A stretch of DNA of 64,000 nucleotides, taken from the NCBI RefSeq assembly GCF_020711195.1, contig NZ_JAJFAT010000003.1, positions 132,230 through 196,229 of the forward strand. Direction: 5' to 3'. This DNA is from Halanaerobium polyolivorans. GTDB lineage: Bacteria; Bacillota; Halanaerobiia; Halanaerobiales; Halanaerobiaceae. Below, one piece after another: positions 24,304 through 33,537 of this stretch; the stretch's first letter is position 1; the number at the start of each line of letters is the position of its first letter. Position numbers and translations under genes: made by a program. The notes under the pieces were generated by a model. The model did no database searches. It was not told where the DNA came from and worked only from the letters and a program-made list of their open reading frames with translations.

Positions 24304-25182
24304 TTAAGCTAAGACATTTAAAAATCTTTCTGCAGCTTTAGATAATGGATATTCTTTATTTCTGACAACTGCTAATTTTCTTTGCGGCAGTTTTTCTTTT
24401 AACTTTATTTTAAAGAGTTCTTTTTGGGAAAGATTCAAACTATATTGAGGTACATGAGCAATCCCAAGTCCTATCCTGGTCATTTCGATTAATAAATCGA
24501 CACTTCCTAGTTCTACTTCAGGTTTGAGCTCTATATTATATTTTTTTAATAAGTCATCAAAAAATTTTCGGGTACTGGTTTTGGCTTCAAGCATTAAAAG
24601 AGGATAGTTTTTTAGATCCTTTAAAGTTACTTCTTTATTTTTTAAATTTTTAAAGTTATTTGAACAGATAAATATATCTTCAAATTCAAATATTTCCTTA
24701 ACCAGCATATCAGAACTTATTTTTGGATTTGGTAAATTGCTGATAATCAAATCAACGGCATTTTGTTTAAGCAGTTCAACACAGGTGCTTGAAGTTCGAT
24801 TAGTAATTTGAATATGGATTTGAGGATAGAGTTTATGAAATTCATTTAAATAAGGCAGCAAATAGTCTTTGGCAATTGTATCATTAGCCCCAATATGAAT
24901 CTCACCTCTTTTTAAAGCATTGAGTTCTTTGATATTTTTTTCTCCGGTTTTAATCAGGTTAAATGCAGGCTCAATGTGGTCAAATAATACTTTTCCAGCC
25001 TGGGTTAAACTCACTTCTTTGGTGTTTCTAATAAAAAGCTTTGTATTTAATTCTTTTTCTAGATTTTTAATATTTTGACTGACAGCTGATTGAGAAATAT
25101 AGAGTTCTGCGGCTGCTTTAGAAAAACTTAAATTTGTGGCCACAAAGTAAAAGACCTTATATAATTCGTAGTTCAAAGGCAT
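24304..25182 (-). CDS. LysR-family transcriptional regulator
   Basis: A 292-residue LTTR. The winged helix is at residues 5-62 (FYFVATNLSFSKAAAELYIS then QSAVSQNIKNLEKEL), followed by a periplasmic-binding-protein-like effector domain from about 90. It is close to the CysL/CbbR-like subgroup by general appearance, but the effector is unknown. It is divergent from purL with 182 bases between, where it may bind. A perfect inverted repeat covers its own ribosome site and start codon. Confidence 0.88.
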   Translation of the reverse strand: MPLNYELYKVFYFVATNLSFSKAAAELYISQSAVSQNIKNLEKELNTKLFIRNTKEVSLTQAGKVLFDHIEPAFNLIKTGEKNIKELNALKRGEIHIGANDTIAKDYLLPYLNEFHKLYPQIHIQITNRTSSTCVELLKQNAVDLIISNLPNPKISSDMLVKEIFEFEDIFICSNNFKNLKNKEVTLKDLKNYPLLMLEAKTSTRKFFDDLLKKYNIELKPEVELGSVDLLIEMTRIGLGIAHVPQYSLNLSQKELFKIKLKEKLPQRKLAVVRNKEYPLSKAAERFLNVLA

Positions 25183-25202
25183 TAATAAGCACTCCTTATT
25201 AA
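25182..25202. repeat. Inverted repeat over the lysR ribosome site
   Basis: TTAATAAG (25182-25189) and CTTATTAA (25195-25202) flank CACTC. On the minus strand the loop is GAGTG, part of the Shine-Dalgarno sequence, and the repeat ends at the start codon. It may be a LysR site or an mRNA hairpin limiting translation. Confidence 0.45.
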
Positions 25203-25364
25203 TATTATTAGTATTATTAATTTTACTACTTAATTATAACAGATTATAATTAACTTAGAAAGTTTAAATACTTTTTAATTGTAGAGATTATTAGCATTCT
25301 ATTTTGGCAGAAATATTAAATAAACTTTAAATTATTAGCAAAAAAATTAAAGGAGCGCTAAATT

Positions 25365-28300
25365 ATGACTAAGATCAGAAGATTATTTGTTGAAAAAAAG
25401 GATGAATACAAAGTTGAATCTGAACAGCTTTTAAGTGATTTTAGAGAAAGCTTGGGACTGGATAATTTAAAGGACTTAAGGATAGTAAATAGATATGATA
25501 TCACTAATATTTCTGATAAGGCCTATCAAGAAGCCTGTAAAACTATTTTTGCTGAAATTCCGCTTGATAAGATTTATCAGGAAGAGCTTACTATTGCCTC
25601 TGATGAAAAGGCATTTGCTGTAGAATATCTGCCAGGTCAGTATGATCAAAGAGCTGATTCTGCAGAACAGTGTATACAGATTTTAAATAATGATGAAAAT
25701 CCTAAGGTTAGAACAGCCAGGGTAATAATTTTAAAAGGTGATTTAAGTCAGGCTGATCTAGAAAAGATAAAAGACTATTATATTAATCCGGTTGATTCTA
25801 GAGAAGCTTCTTTAGAAAAACTAACTAGTCTTGAAATGGACTATAAGGTGCCGGAACAGGTAGAAAGATTGAATGGTTTTATAAACCTGGATGAACAGGG
25901 CCTAAAAGATTTTAGAGAAGATTTGGGTTTAGCAATGAGTATGGCCGATCTTTTTCATACTCAAAAATATTTTAGAGATGATGAAGAAAGAGACCCAACA
26001 ATTACTGAAATCAGGGTTTTAGATACTTATTGGTCAGACCACTGTCGTCACACAACCTTTTTAACTGAAATAGAAGCAGTTGAAATAGAGAAAAGTGAAT
26101 TTACTAAAACAATCGAAGCTGCCTACCAAGAATATTTGGCAGCCAGACAAAAAATATATAAAACAGAGTCTAAAGATATCTGTTTGATGGATATTGCTTT
26201 AATGGCAATGAAAGAATTGAGAGCAGCTGGCAAATTAGATGACCTTGAAATTTCCAATGAAGTAAATGCAGCCAGTATAGAAATAACAGTTGATGTTGAT
26301 GGTAAAGATGAAGAATGGCTTTTAATGTTCAAAAATGAAACCCATAATCATCCCACAGAAATTGAGCCATTTGGTGGAGCAGCAACCTGTTTAGGTGGAG
26401 CTATCCGTGATCCGCTGGCAGGAAGATCCTATGTTTATCAAGCGATGCGGGTAAGTGGAGCCGGTGATCCTCGCACTCCAATCGAAGAAACTTTAGAAGG
26501 TAAATTACCTCAGAAAAAAATTGTTCAGGAAGCTTCAGATGGTTATAGTTCTTATGGTAATCAAATTGGACTTGCCACAGGACTGGTAAGCGAAATATAT
26601 AATGAAAGATATATTGCCAAACATATGGAAATCGGGGCAGTAATTGCAGCTACCCCTAAAGAAGATGTCTACCGCGGCGAAGCCCTAGCAGGAGATAAAG
26701 TTATATTAGTTGGTGGTAGAACAGGTAGAGATGGTTGTGGTGGAGCAACTGGTTCTTCAAAGGTTCATACTGAAGAGTCAATAGAAGAAAGCAGTGCAGA
26801 AGTTCAAAAAGGTAACCCACCGACCGAAAGAAAGATCCAGCGTTTATTTAGAAACCCAGAAGTCAGCAGAAAAATTAAGGTCTGTAATGATTTTGGAGCA
26901 GGTGGAGTATCGGTAGCTATCGGTGAGCTGGCTGATGCTTTAGAAATTAATTTAGATGCAGTACCAAAAAAATATGAGGGTTTAGATGGAACAGAACTTG
27001 CTATTTCAGAATCTCAAGAAAGAATGGCGGTTGTGATTGATGAAAATGATGTAGAAGCTTTTATCGATTTAGCAGGAGAGGAAAACTTAGAAGCTACAGT
27101 TGTAGCAGAGGTAAAAGATCATAATCGTTTAATTATGAACTGGAATGGCAATAATATTGTAGATTTGAGCAGAACTTTTTTAGATACAAATGGTGCTTCA
27201 CAGCAAACAGAAGTTAAGGTTAGGAAACCTGCAGCTGAAAATAACTATTTTGAAAATGTAACAGCAAATAGGCTGGGGGAAGAAAAAACTTTAAAAGAAA
27301 AATGGCTTGCTAACCTAGCAGATATTAATATTGCCAGCCAAAAAGGGCTCAAAGAAAAGTTTGATAGTACTGTTGGAGCAGGCAGTGTTTTAATGCCCTA
27401 TGGTGGTAAATACCAATTAACTCCTACTCAGGCAATGGCAGCAAAGATACCATTATTAAAAGGAGAAACAAATACTGCTTCTTTAATGAGCTATGGTTTT
27501 GATTCAAAGCTCAGTACCTGGAGTCCTTTTCATGGAGCATATTATGCTGTAATTGAATCTATAGCTAAAATTGTGGCAGCGGGAGGATATTATCAAAAGA
27601 TTAGATTCTCTTTTCAGGAATATTTTGAGCGTTTACGTAATGACCCAGAGCGCTGGGGCAAACCATTTAGTGCCCTATTGGGAGGATATTATGCTCAAAA
27701 AAGATTTGACTTAGCTGCAATCGGTGGTAAAGACAGTATGTCAGGTTCATTTCATGAACTGGATGTTCCTCCAACCCTGGTTTCTTTTGCAGTTGATACA
27801 GTAGATGCAAGAAATGTTATTTCACCAGAATTTAAAGAAAGTGCTTCTAAGCTTGTCTATATAAATGCAGAAAGGGCTTCAGATGAGCTAGTAGATATTG
27901 AGCAATTAAAAAAAGCTTATAGTAGGGTGAATAAATTAATAGAGGCTGGAGAGATTATTTCCGCTTCAGCAATTAGCTTAGGTGGTATTGCAGAAGCTCT
28001 CAGCAAGATGAGTTTTGGTAATAAGATTGGGGTAGAAATTGAAGCAGATATCAGAGAGCAAAAATTATTTTCGCCAGAATATGGGGCTTTACTCTTAGAG
28101 TTAAAAGCAGATAGTGATTTAGAAAAATTATTTGAGGGCATAGATTATCAGCTGATAGGTAAAACAAGCAAAGAAGAAGTGATTAAGGTAAATGAGGTGG
28201 AAATCCCACTTGAAGAAGCAATTACAAGCTGGCAGAATCCCCTGGAAAAAATATATCAAACTAAGGTAAAAACTATCAAAACAGATTCTGAAAAAGAAAA

Positions 28301-29174
28301 TAATTCAGAGCAAAAAATGGAATTTAAGCCTTATGAAAGTAAAGATCAAATCTCAGCAAAGATTAAAGTTGCTAAACCAAAGGTAGTAATTCCCGTTTTC
28401 CCGGGCACAAATTGTGAGTATGATACGGCCAGACAATTTAGAGAAGCCGGGGCAGAAGTAGAAACTATTATTTTTAAAAACCTGGCTGCAAAACAGATCG
28501 AAGAGTCGATTAATAATATAGCAAGGGCTATTAATAGTTCTCAGATTGTAGTTATTCCGGGAGGATTTAGTGCTGGTGATGAGCCAGATGGCTCAGGAAA
28601 GTTTATTGCAGCAGTATTTAGGAATCCAAAGATCAAAGAATCAGTAATGGACCTTTTAAATAATAGAGATGGTTTGATGCTGGGAATATGTAATGGCTTT
28701 CAGGCTTTAATCAAATTAGGTTTAGTCCCTTATGGAGAAATCAGAGAATTAAAAGATAATTCTCCAACCCTAACTTATAATACAATCGGCCGTCATGTAT
28801 CTTGTTCTGTATCAACCAGGATTACTTCTAATAAATCACCCTGGTTAGCTAATGTAAAAACTGGTGATATTCACTCGATTCCAGTTTCCCATGGAGAAGG
28901 ACGTTTTGTAGCAGAAGGAAAAATGATAGAAAAACTGCATAAAAATGGCCAGATAGCAACCCAATATGTTAATTTTGCAGGCCAGCCCACAATGGATATA
29001 GAGTTTAATCCCAATGGCTCAATGGCAGCTGTAGAAGGGATAACAAGTCCAGATGGTAGAGTATTTGGTAAAATGGGACATTCAGAAAGAATAGGCAGTA
29101 ATATTTCAAAAAACATCAGCGGCAAAAAAGATCAAAAGCTCTTTAAAGCCGGAGTCGATTATTTCAAAAAATAA
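25365..29174 (+). CDS. purL: Phosphoribosylformylglycinamidine synthase, long single-chain form
   Basis: A 1269-residue enzyme converting FGAR and glutamine to FGAM in purine synthesis. It fuses the PurS-like linker region, the two ATP-grasp-unrelated AIRS-type halves (HNHPTEIEPFGGAATCLGG near residue 330; GGKDSMSGS near 790) and a C-terminal glutaminase (from about 1005: PVFPGTNCEYDTARQF, PGGFSAGDEPDG, with nucleophile Cys in GICNGFQ). This is the clostridial/streptococcal long type, not the separate purS-purQ-purL of Bacillus. It is monocistronic; no other pur gene and no purine riboswitch is nearby. Confidence 0.95.
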   Translation: MTKIRRLFVEKKDEYKVESEQLLSDFRESLGLDNLKDLRIVNRYDITNISDKAYQEACKTIFAEIPLDKIYQEELTIASDEKAFAVEYLPGQYDQRADSAEQCIQILNNDENPKVRTARVIILKGDLSQADLEKIKDYYINPVDSREASLEKLTSLEMDYKVPEQVERLNGFINLDEQGLKDFREDLGLAMSMADLFHTQKYFRDDEERDPTITEIRVLDTYWSDHCRHTTFLTEIEAVEIEKSEFTKTIEAAYQEYLAARQKIYKTESKDICLMDIALMAMKELRAAGKLDDLEISNEVNAASIEITVDVDGKDEEWLLMFKNETHNHPTEIEPFGGAATCLGGAIRDPLAGRSYVYQAMRVSGAGDPRTPIEETLEGKLPQKKIVQEASDGYSSYGNQIGLATGLVSEIYNERYIAKHMEIGAVIAATPKEDVYRGEALAGDKVILVGGRTGRDGCGGATGSSKVHTEESIEESSAEVQKGNPPTERKIQRLFRNPEVSRKIKVCNDFGAGGVSVAIGELADALEINLDAVPKKYEGLDGTELAISESQERMAVVIDENDVEAFIDLAGEENLEATVVAEVKDHNRLIMNWNGNNIVDLSRTFLDTNGASQQTEVKVRKPAAENNYFENVTANRLGEEKTLKEKWLANLADINIASQKGLKEKFDSTVGAGSVLMPYGGKYQLTPTQAMAAKIPLLKGETNTASLMSYGFDSKLSTWSPFHGAYYAVIESIAKIVAAGGYYQKIRFSFQEYFERLRNDPERWGKPFSALLGGYYAQKRFDLAAIGGKDSMSGSFHELDVPPTLVSFAVDTVDARNVISPEFKESASKLVYINAERASDELVDIEQLKKAYSRVNKLIEAGEIISASAISLGGIAEALSKMSFGNKIGVEIEADIREQKLFSPEYGALLLELKADSDLEKLFEGIDYQLIGKTSKEEVIKVNEVEIPLEEAITSWQNPLEKIYQTKVKTIKTDSEKENNSEQKMEFKPYESKDQISAKIKVAKPKVVIPVFPGTNCEYDTARQFREAGAEVETIIFKNLAAKQIEESINNIARAINSSQIVVIPGGFSAGDEPDGSGKFIAAVFRNPKIKESVMDLLNNRDGLMLGICNGFQALIKLGLVPYGEIRELKDNSPTLTYNTIGRHVSCSVSTRITSNKSPWLANVKTGDIHSIPVSHGEGRFVAEGKMIEKLHKNGQIATQYVNFAGQPTMDIEFNPNGSMAAVEGITSPDGRVFGKMGHSERIGSNISKNISGKKDQKLFKAGVDYFKK

Positions 29175-29188
29175 ATACAGATATAATT

Positions 29189-29230
29189 AAGAGCATCTCC
29201 TTTAGTAGGTTTTCAAGGGAGATGCTCTTT
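29189..29230. terminator. Bidirectional terminator between purL and thiI
   Basis: AAGAGCATCTCC pairs with GGAGATGCTCTT across 29189-29229, with T-rich sequence on both sides for the convergent genes. Confidence 0.9.
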
Positions 29231-29245
29231 CAATTTAAAAGTCTT

Positions 29246-30454
29246 TTATTTAAGGTTTAGAATTTCCATCTTCTCAAGAGAATTTTCTATTAAACTTTCT
29301 ATCTTTAAAGCCTCTTCTTTTGCCCTTACTATTTTTAAAATTGGTTTTGTGACAGGTTCTTCAGGAATAAAAACAGTACAGCAGTCTTCATATGGACGAA
29401 TTGAGATCTCATAACTACCTATTTTTTTAGCTAATTTAATAATTTCATTTTTATCAGCGGTGATTAGAGGTCTTAAAATGGGTAGTGTAGAAACATCATC
29501 TGTAGCTTGAATACCCTCTAAGGTTTGGCTTGCAACCTGGCCCAAACTTTCCCCGGTGATTAAAGCTTTTTGACCATTATTTTCAGCCAAATGATTGGCT
29601 ATTCTGACCATCATTCTTCTCATAATTGTAATAGTATACTTTTCCGGACATTTTTTAACTATTTGCTGCTGTATTTCTGTAAAATATGGAATCTGTACTT
29701 TGATTTCGCCCCCATATTGACTTAATACTTTAGCTAGCTCTTTAACTTTTTCTTTGGCTCTTTCTGAGGTATAGGGAGGTGAATGAAAATAAACAGCTCC
29801 AATTTTTAAACCTCTTTTTAAAGCATACCAACCAGCCACAGGACTATCAATTCCTCCCGAGAGCATTAATAAAGCCTGCCCCGATGATTTTACGGGTAAT
29901 CCACCTGGTCCACTTTCTCTTCTTAAAAAAAGATATATTTTGCCTCTTGTTATTTCGATTTCAAATAAATGATCAGGATTGTGAACATCAACCTGAAGAG
30001 CTTTCTCCTCACTTTCAATATTTGTTAAAATGGCACTACCAATCTCTGCGTTTAACTTAGGGCTTTTAATAGGAAAAGATTTATCAGCCCGATTAGTTTC
30101 AACTTTAAAACTGCAGGGATAGTTTTTTACTTCTGTTTTGAAGAGTTTAAGAGCTTTTTCTTTTAATTTCTTATAATCCTCATCAGAAAAATCTGAGACT
30201 GCTTTATTAAGTTTAAAATCTACTGCTGGACTTGCAGACACTATTCCCGGCAGTTTGACAATTCTTCTTAAAAGTTCTTCTATAACTGAGCTTTCAGCAT
30301 GGAGAAAGATTCTACCATATACAGTAGTGATTTCAAAATCACCCAGATCAGCAATGGCATGATCAATATTTTTAATTAATTGGCCGATAAAATCATGTTT
30401 ATTATCACCTTTTAGATTTATTTCTCCATAACGAATTATTATTAAATTATACAA
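29246..30454 (-). CDS. thiI: tRNA 4-thiouridine synthase ThiI
   Basis: A 402-residue protein with an N-terminal ferredoxin-like plus THUMP region (about 1-165) and a PP-loop ATPase domain whose P-loop is LSGGIDSPVAGW (near residue 184). It adenylates U8 of tRNA and inserts sulfur. The rhodanese domain of the E. coli enzyme is absent, as in Bacillus. It lies immediately downstream of a cysteine desulfurase gene (34 bases), the usual Firmicute pairing where the desulfurase supplies persulfide. Confidence 0.95.
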   Translation of the reverse strand: MYNLIIIRYGEINLKGDNKHDFIGQLIKNIDHAIADLGDFEITTVYGRIFLHAESSVIEELLRRIVKLPGIVSASPAVDFKLNKAVSDFSDEDYKKLKEKALKLFKTEVKNYPCSFKVETNRADKSFPIKSPKLNAEIGSAILTNIESEEKALQVDVHNPDHLFEIEITRGKIYLFLRRESGPGGLPVKSSGQALLMLSGGIDSPVAGWYALKRGLKIGAVYFHSPPYTSERAKEKVKELAKVLSQYGGEIKVQIPYFTEIQQQIVKKCPEKYTITIMRRMMVRIANHLAENNGQKALITGESLGQVASQTLEGIQATDDVSTLPILRPLITADKNEIIKLAKKIGSYEISIRPYEDCCTVFIPEEPVTKPILKIVRAKEEALKIESLIENSLEKMEILNLK

Positions 30455-30488
30455 TTATTTCACCCCAATGAAATTTGAAATATTAATT

Positions 30489-31637
30489 TTAAATTATTTT
30501 TAAAAAGTCGATTTTTTCTTTGATTTTACTTATTACCTTGTCTATATCACTCTGCTTAATTTGCTCAGAGAGGGAAATTCTTAATGCACCTTGATTGCGC
30601 TGCTCAGAGAAGCCACAGGCTTTTAAAACTCGACTGTACTTGTTTTTAGAAGTACAGGCAGATGAAGTTGAAAGATAAATCCCTTCTTCAGCTAAGGCAT
30701 GAACCATTGTTTCTCCCTTAATATTTTTTAAAGAAAAATTTATGATATGAGGAGCAGAATTTTTTGGTGAGTTTATTTTAATCTCTTTAATTGTTTTTAG
30801 TTTTTTTAAAAAATAGTTTTTCTTTTTATTTAATTTAGCATTAAAGGGATTATCTTTATTTAAAGCAGTTATTTCAGCTAGAGCCCTGTTTAATCCGGCG
30901 ATAGCTGCAGTGTTTTCAGTTCCAGGCCTTAAAGCCCTTTCCTGACCACCCCCATAAAAAAGAGGTTTCAAAGCTATCCCCTTTTTCAAAAAAAGAGCAC
31001 CTATTCCTTTAGGTGCATGAAATTTATGACCGCTTATCGAGTATAGATCGACTTTTAGTTCAGTTAAATCGGCAAAGATCTTGCCAAAGGCCTGAACACC
31101 ATCTACATGAAAAAAAGTTAAAGGATTATTCTGCTTTATAATTTCAGAAATTTTCTTAATCGGCTGGATACTTCCTAATTCATTGTTGACATGCATAATA
31201 CTGACTAAGACCGTATCTTCTCTAATTAAATTTTTTAAATCATTTATCTTAACAATTCCTTTTTTGTTGACTTCAAGGTAATCAACTTCCCAGCCTTCAT
31301 CTTCTAACTGCAGCATTAGCTCATAAACAGATGAATGCTCTATCTGAGAAGTTATTAGATGTTTACCCCGCTGGCTGTGCTGATTTATGATCCCTCTTAA
31401 AGCCAGGTTGTTGCTTTCTGTACCTCCAGATGTAAAGATTATTTCTTCAGCTTTGATCTTTAATCTTTCTGCTAAATTTGCCCTGCATTTTTTTAAAATC
31501 TTTTCTGCGGCCAAACCTTTACTGTGGAGAGAAGAAGGGTTTGCATAGTTATTCTGCATAGCTTTGCTTAGAGCTTCTATAACTGAAGCTGAAACTTTGC
31601 TTGTAGCTGCATTATCTAGATATATTTCTTTTGGCAT
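30489..31637 (-). CDS. Cysteine desulfurase (NifS/IscS family, NifZ-like)
   Basis: A PLP enzyme of 382 residues. The start motif YLDNAATSKVS, the cofactor lysine in SGHKFHAPKG (near residue 200) and the catalytic cysteine loop STSSACTS (near 325) are present. It mobilises sulfur from cysteine; its position before thiI points to tRNA thiolation rather than general Fe-S assembly. I choose ATG 31637 because AGGAGTG lies six bases upstream; an in-frame GTG at 31646 is part of that ribosome site. Confidence 0.92.
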   Translation of the reverse strand: MPKEIYLDNAATSKVSASVIEALSKAMQNNYANPSSLHSKGLAAEKILKKCRANLAERLKIKAEEIIFTSGGTESNNLALRGIINQHSQRGKHLITSQIEHSSVYELMLQLEDEGWEVDYLEVNKKGIVKINDLKNLIREDTVLVSIMHVNNELGSIQPIKKISEIIKQNNPLTFFHVDGVQAFGKIFADLTELKVDLYSISGHKFHAPKGIGALFLKKGIALKPLFYGGGQERALRPGTENTAAIAGLNRALAEITALNKDNPFNAKLNKKKNYFLKKLKTIKEIKINSPKNSAPHIINFSLKNIKGETMVHALAEEGIYLSTSSACTSKNKYSRVLKACGFSEQRNQGALRISLSEQIKQSDIDKVISKIKEKIDFLKII

Positions 31638-31668
31638 TGTTTTCACTCCTGCTTAAAATCTATAACTA

Positions 31669-31697
31669 ATTATAGCATAAATAAATTTACATGTGAA
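31669..31697 (-). promoter_or_regulatory. Promoter of the cysteine desulfurase-thiI operon
   Basis: On the minus strand TTCACA (31697-31692), 17 bases, then TATAAT (31674-31669), with a TG one base upstream of the -10 (extended -10). Confidence 0.75.
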
Positions 31698-31787
31698 AAA
31701 TAAATTGCAGCAATGATTTAATTTATAAATCTAAAGTGTTATAATAAAAAGTAATAGTAAAAAAATCATTTTTAGGAGGAATAAATT

Positions 31788-32555
31788 TTGTATTTAATAG
31801 ACACTCATGCTCATTTAGATTTCAATGACTATGATAAAGATAGAGAAGAAGTATTTAGTAGAGCTAAGGAGGCTGGAGTTGAGGAAATAATCAATATTGG
31901 AGCTGATCTTGACTCAAGCCGAAGAGCAGTTAAATTAGCGGAAAATTATGATAAGCTTTATGCAACTGTTGGAATTCATCCCCATGAAGCGGTTACAGTA
32001 AATGAAGACAGTTTAAATAAAATCAAAGAATTGAGTTCTTCACCAAAAGTAAAAGCGATTGGAGAAAGCGGCTTAGATTTTTATTATGATAATTCTCCGC
32101 GTGACACTCAAATTTCTGCCTTTAAAGCTCAGCTTGAACTTGCCGATCAGTTGAATTTACCGGTTGTGGTTCATTCAAGAGCTGCAGGGGAAGAAACACT
32201 TAAAGTTTTAGATCAAAGTGCAGATTTTGCAGCTAATTTAATTTTTCACTGTTATGCTTATGGAACAGAGTTAATTGAAAAAATAATTGCCAGAGATTTT
32301 TATGTAGCTTTTGGAGGTTTAATTACCTTTAAAAATGCCTCTGAAATTCGTCAGGCTCTTAAAAAAATGCCGCTTGAGAGAATTCTTTTAGAAACCGATT
32401 CTCCTTATTTAACCCCATCACCAAACAGAGGCAAAAGAAATGAGCCGGCAAATTTAAAATACATTCTCAAAAAAGCTGCTGAAATAAAAGGGATATCAGC
32501 AGAAGAAATGGCTGAGATTACAAGTGAAAATGCAAAAAGGGTTTATAGATTATAA
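31788..32555 (+). CDS. tatD: TatD-family metal-dependent deoxyribonuclease
   Basis: A 255-residue TIM-barrel hydrolase. Metal ligands are in DTHAHLDF (residues 4-11), GESGLDFY near 94, PVVVHSRAA near 124, FHCYAYG near 150 and LETDSPYL near 201. The protein is involved in DNA repair or DNA turnover. The start is TTG 31788, seven bases after AGGAGGA. It begins the tatD-oxidoreductase-rsmA-DUF458-veg run. The TatD-rsmA-veg order matches Bacillus, but the RnmV gene usually found after tatD is missing. Confidence 0.93.
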   Translation: MYLIDTHAHLDFNDYDKDREEVFSRAKEAGVEEIINIGADLDSSRRAVKLAENYDKLYATVGIHPHEAVTVNEDSLNKIKELSSSPKVKAIGESGLDFYYDNSPRDTQISAFKAQLELADQLNLPVVVHSRAAGEETLKVLDQSADFAANLIFHCYAYGTELIEKIIARDFYVAFGGLITFKNASEIRQALKKMPLERILLETDSPYLTPSPNRGKRNEPANLKYILKKAAEIKGISAEEMAEITSENAKRVYRL

Positions 32556-32581
32556 CTAAAAAAAGTGGGAGGTAGATTAAG

Positions 32582-33478
32582 ATGAAAATTGGGATTATTG
32601 GGCTGGGAGATATAGCAAAAAAAGCTTATCTACCAATCGTGACTCAAATTGCAGAATTAGATCCATATTTCTGCACAAGAAATGAAGATGTTTTAAAAGA
32701 TTTAGGAGCTAAATATCATGTTGACAAGCTATATTCTTCATTAGACAGTTTATTAGAAGAAGATATTGAGGCTGCTTTTGTTCATGCAGCTTCCAAGGCA
32801 CATTATAAAATAGTTAAAAAGCTGCTTGAAAATGATATCCATGTTTATGTTGATAAACCAATAACATATCATTTAGAACAAAGTAAAGAGTTGATAAATA
32901 TTGCCCGGAAAAAAGATCTGCTTTTGATGACCGGTTTTAATAGAAGATATGTTCCCACATATCGTTCTTTATTGGAAATTAATAGTCCAAAAATAATAAT
33001 CATGCAGAAAAACAGAAAATTAAATCCCGGTAATCTAAGAAAAGTAATAATGGATGACTTTATCCATGTGGTTGATACTATTCGTTATCTTTATGGAGAT
33101 GAAGATATTGAATCTATTGAAATAGATAAAATAGAAGAAAATAATAGCTTGAAGCGAGTTATGATTACCATTAAGGGCTCAAAAAACACGGCCATTGGAA
33201 TCATGAATAGAGATAATGCAATTACAGAAGAAACTGTAGAGGTAATGGGTTTTAAGAAAAAAAGAAAAATTGTTAATTTAACAGAAGTAATAAATTATGA
33301 AGATCAGGGAAAAAACAGCTCTAAAGTTCACGGCTGGAATAAAATGGAGTATAACAGAGGCTTTGTTGATATTATCGATAGATTTATTGAATTAGTAAAA
33401 AAAGATGAGTCAAAACAAAGTATTATGATGGCTGATATCAATACCCATAAGTTGTGTGAAAGAATTATCGCTGAATAA
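32582..33478 (+). CDS. Gfo/Idh/MocA-family oxidoreductase
   Basis: A 298-residue NAD(P)-dependent oxidoreductase. The N-terminal Rossmann fold begins IGIIGLGDIAKKAYLP, and the family motif DKPITYHLEQS (the catalytic-lysine-containing EKP equivalent) is near residue 91. The C-terminal domain carries DDFIHVVDTIRYL, where the histidine is typical. The substrate, a sugar or polyol, is unknown. It lies 26 bases after tatD with a GGGAGGT site, taking the place of rnmV in this otherwise conserved block. Confidence 0.85.
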   Translation: MKIGIIGLGDIAKKAYLPIVTQIAELDPYFCTRNEDVLKDLGAKYHVDKLYSSLDSLLEEDIEAAFVHAASKAHYKIVKKLLENDIHVYVDKPITYHLEQSKELINIARKKDLLLMTGFNRRYVPTYRSLLEINSPKIIIMQKNRKLNPGNLRKVIMDDFIHVVDTIRYLYGDEDIESIEIDKIEENNSLKRVMITIKGSKNTAIGIMNRDNAITEETVEVMGFKKKRKIVNLTEVINYEDQGKNSSKVHGWNKMEYNRGFVDIIDRFIELVKKDESKQSIMMADINTHKLCERIIAE

Positions 33479-33537
33479 TTTTGCTTGACTAAAATTGATA
33501 TGATAGAATAATTAGATAGAATAATAAAAATATAAGG

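Noticed and set aside
25203..25364. Purine riboswitch upstream of purL
   Set aside because: The conserved TA..TTTCTACC...GACTAC core is absent from the AT-rich gap.
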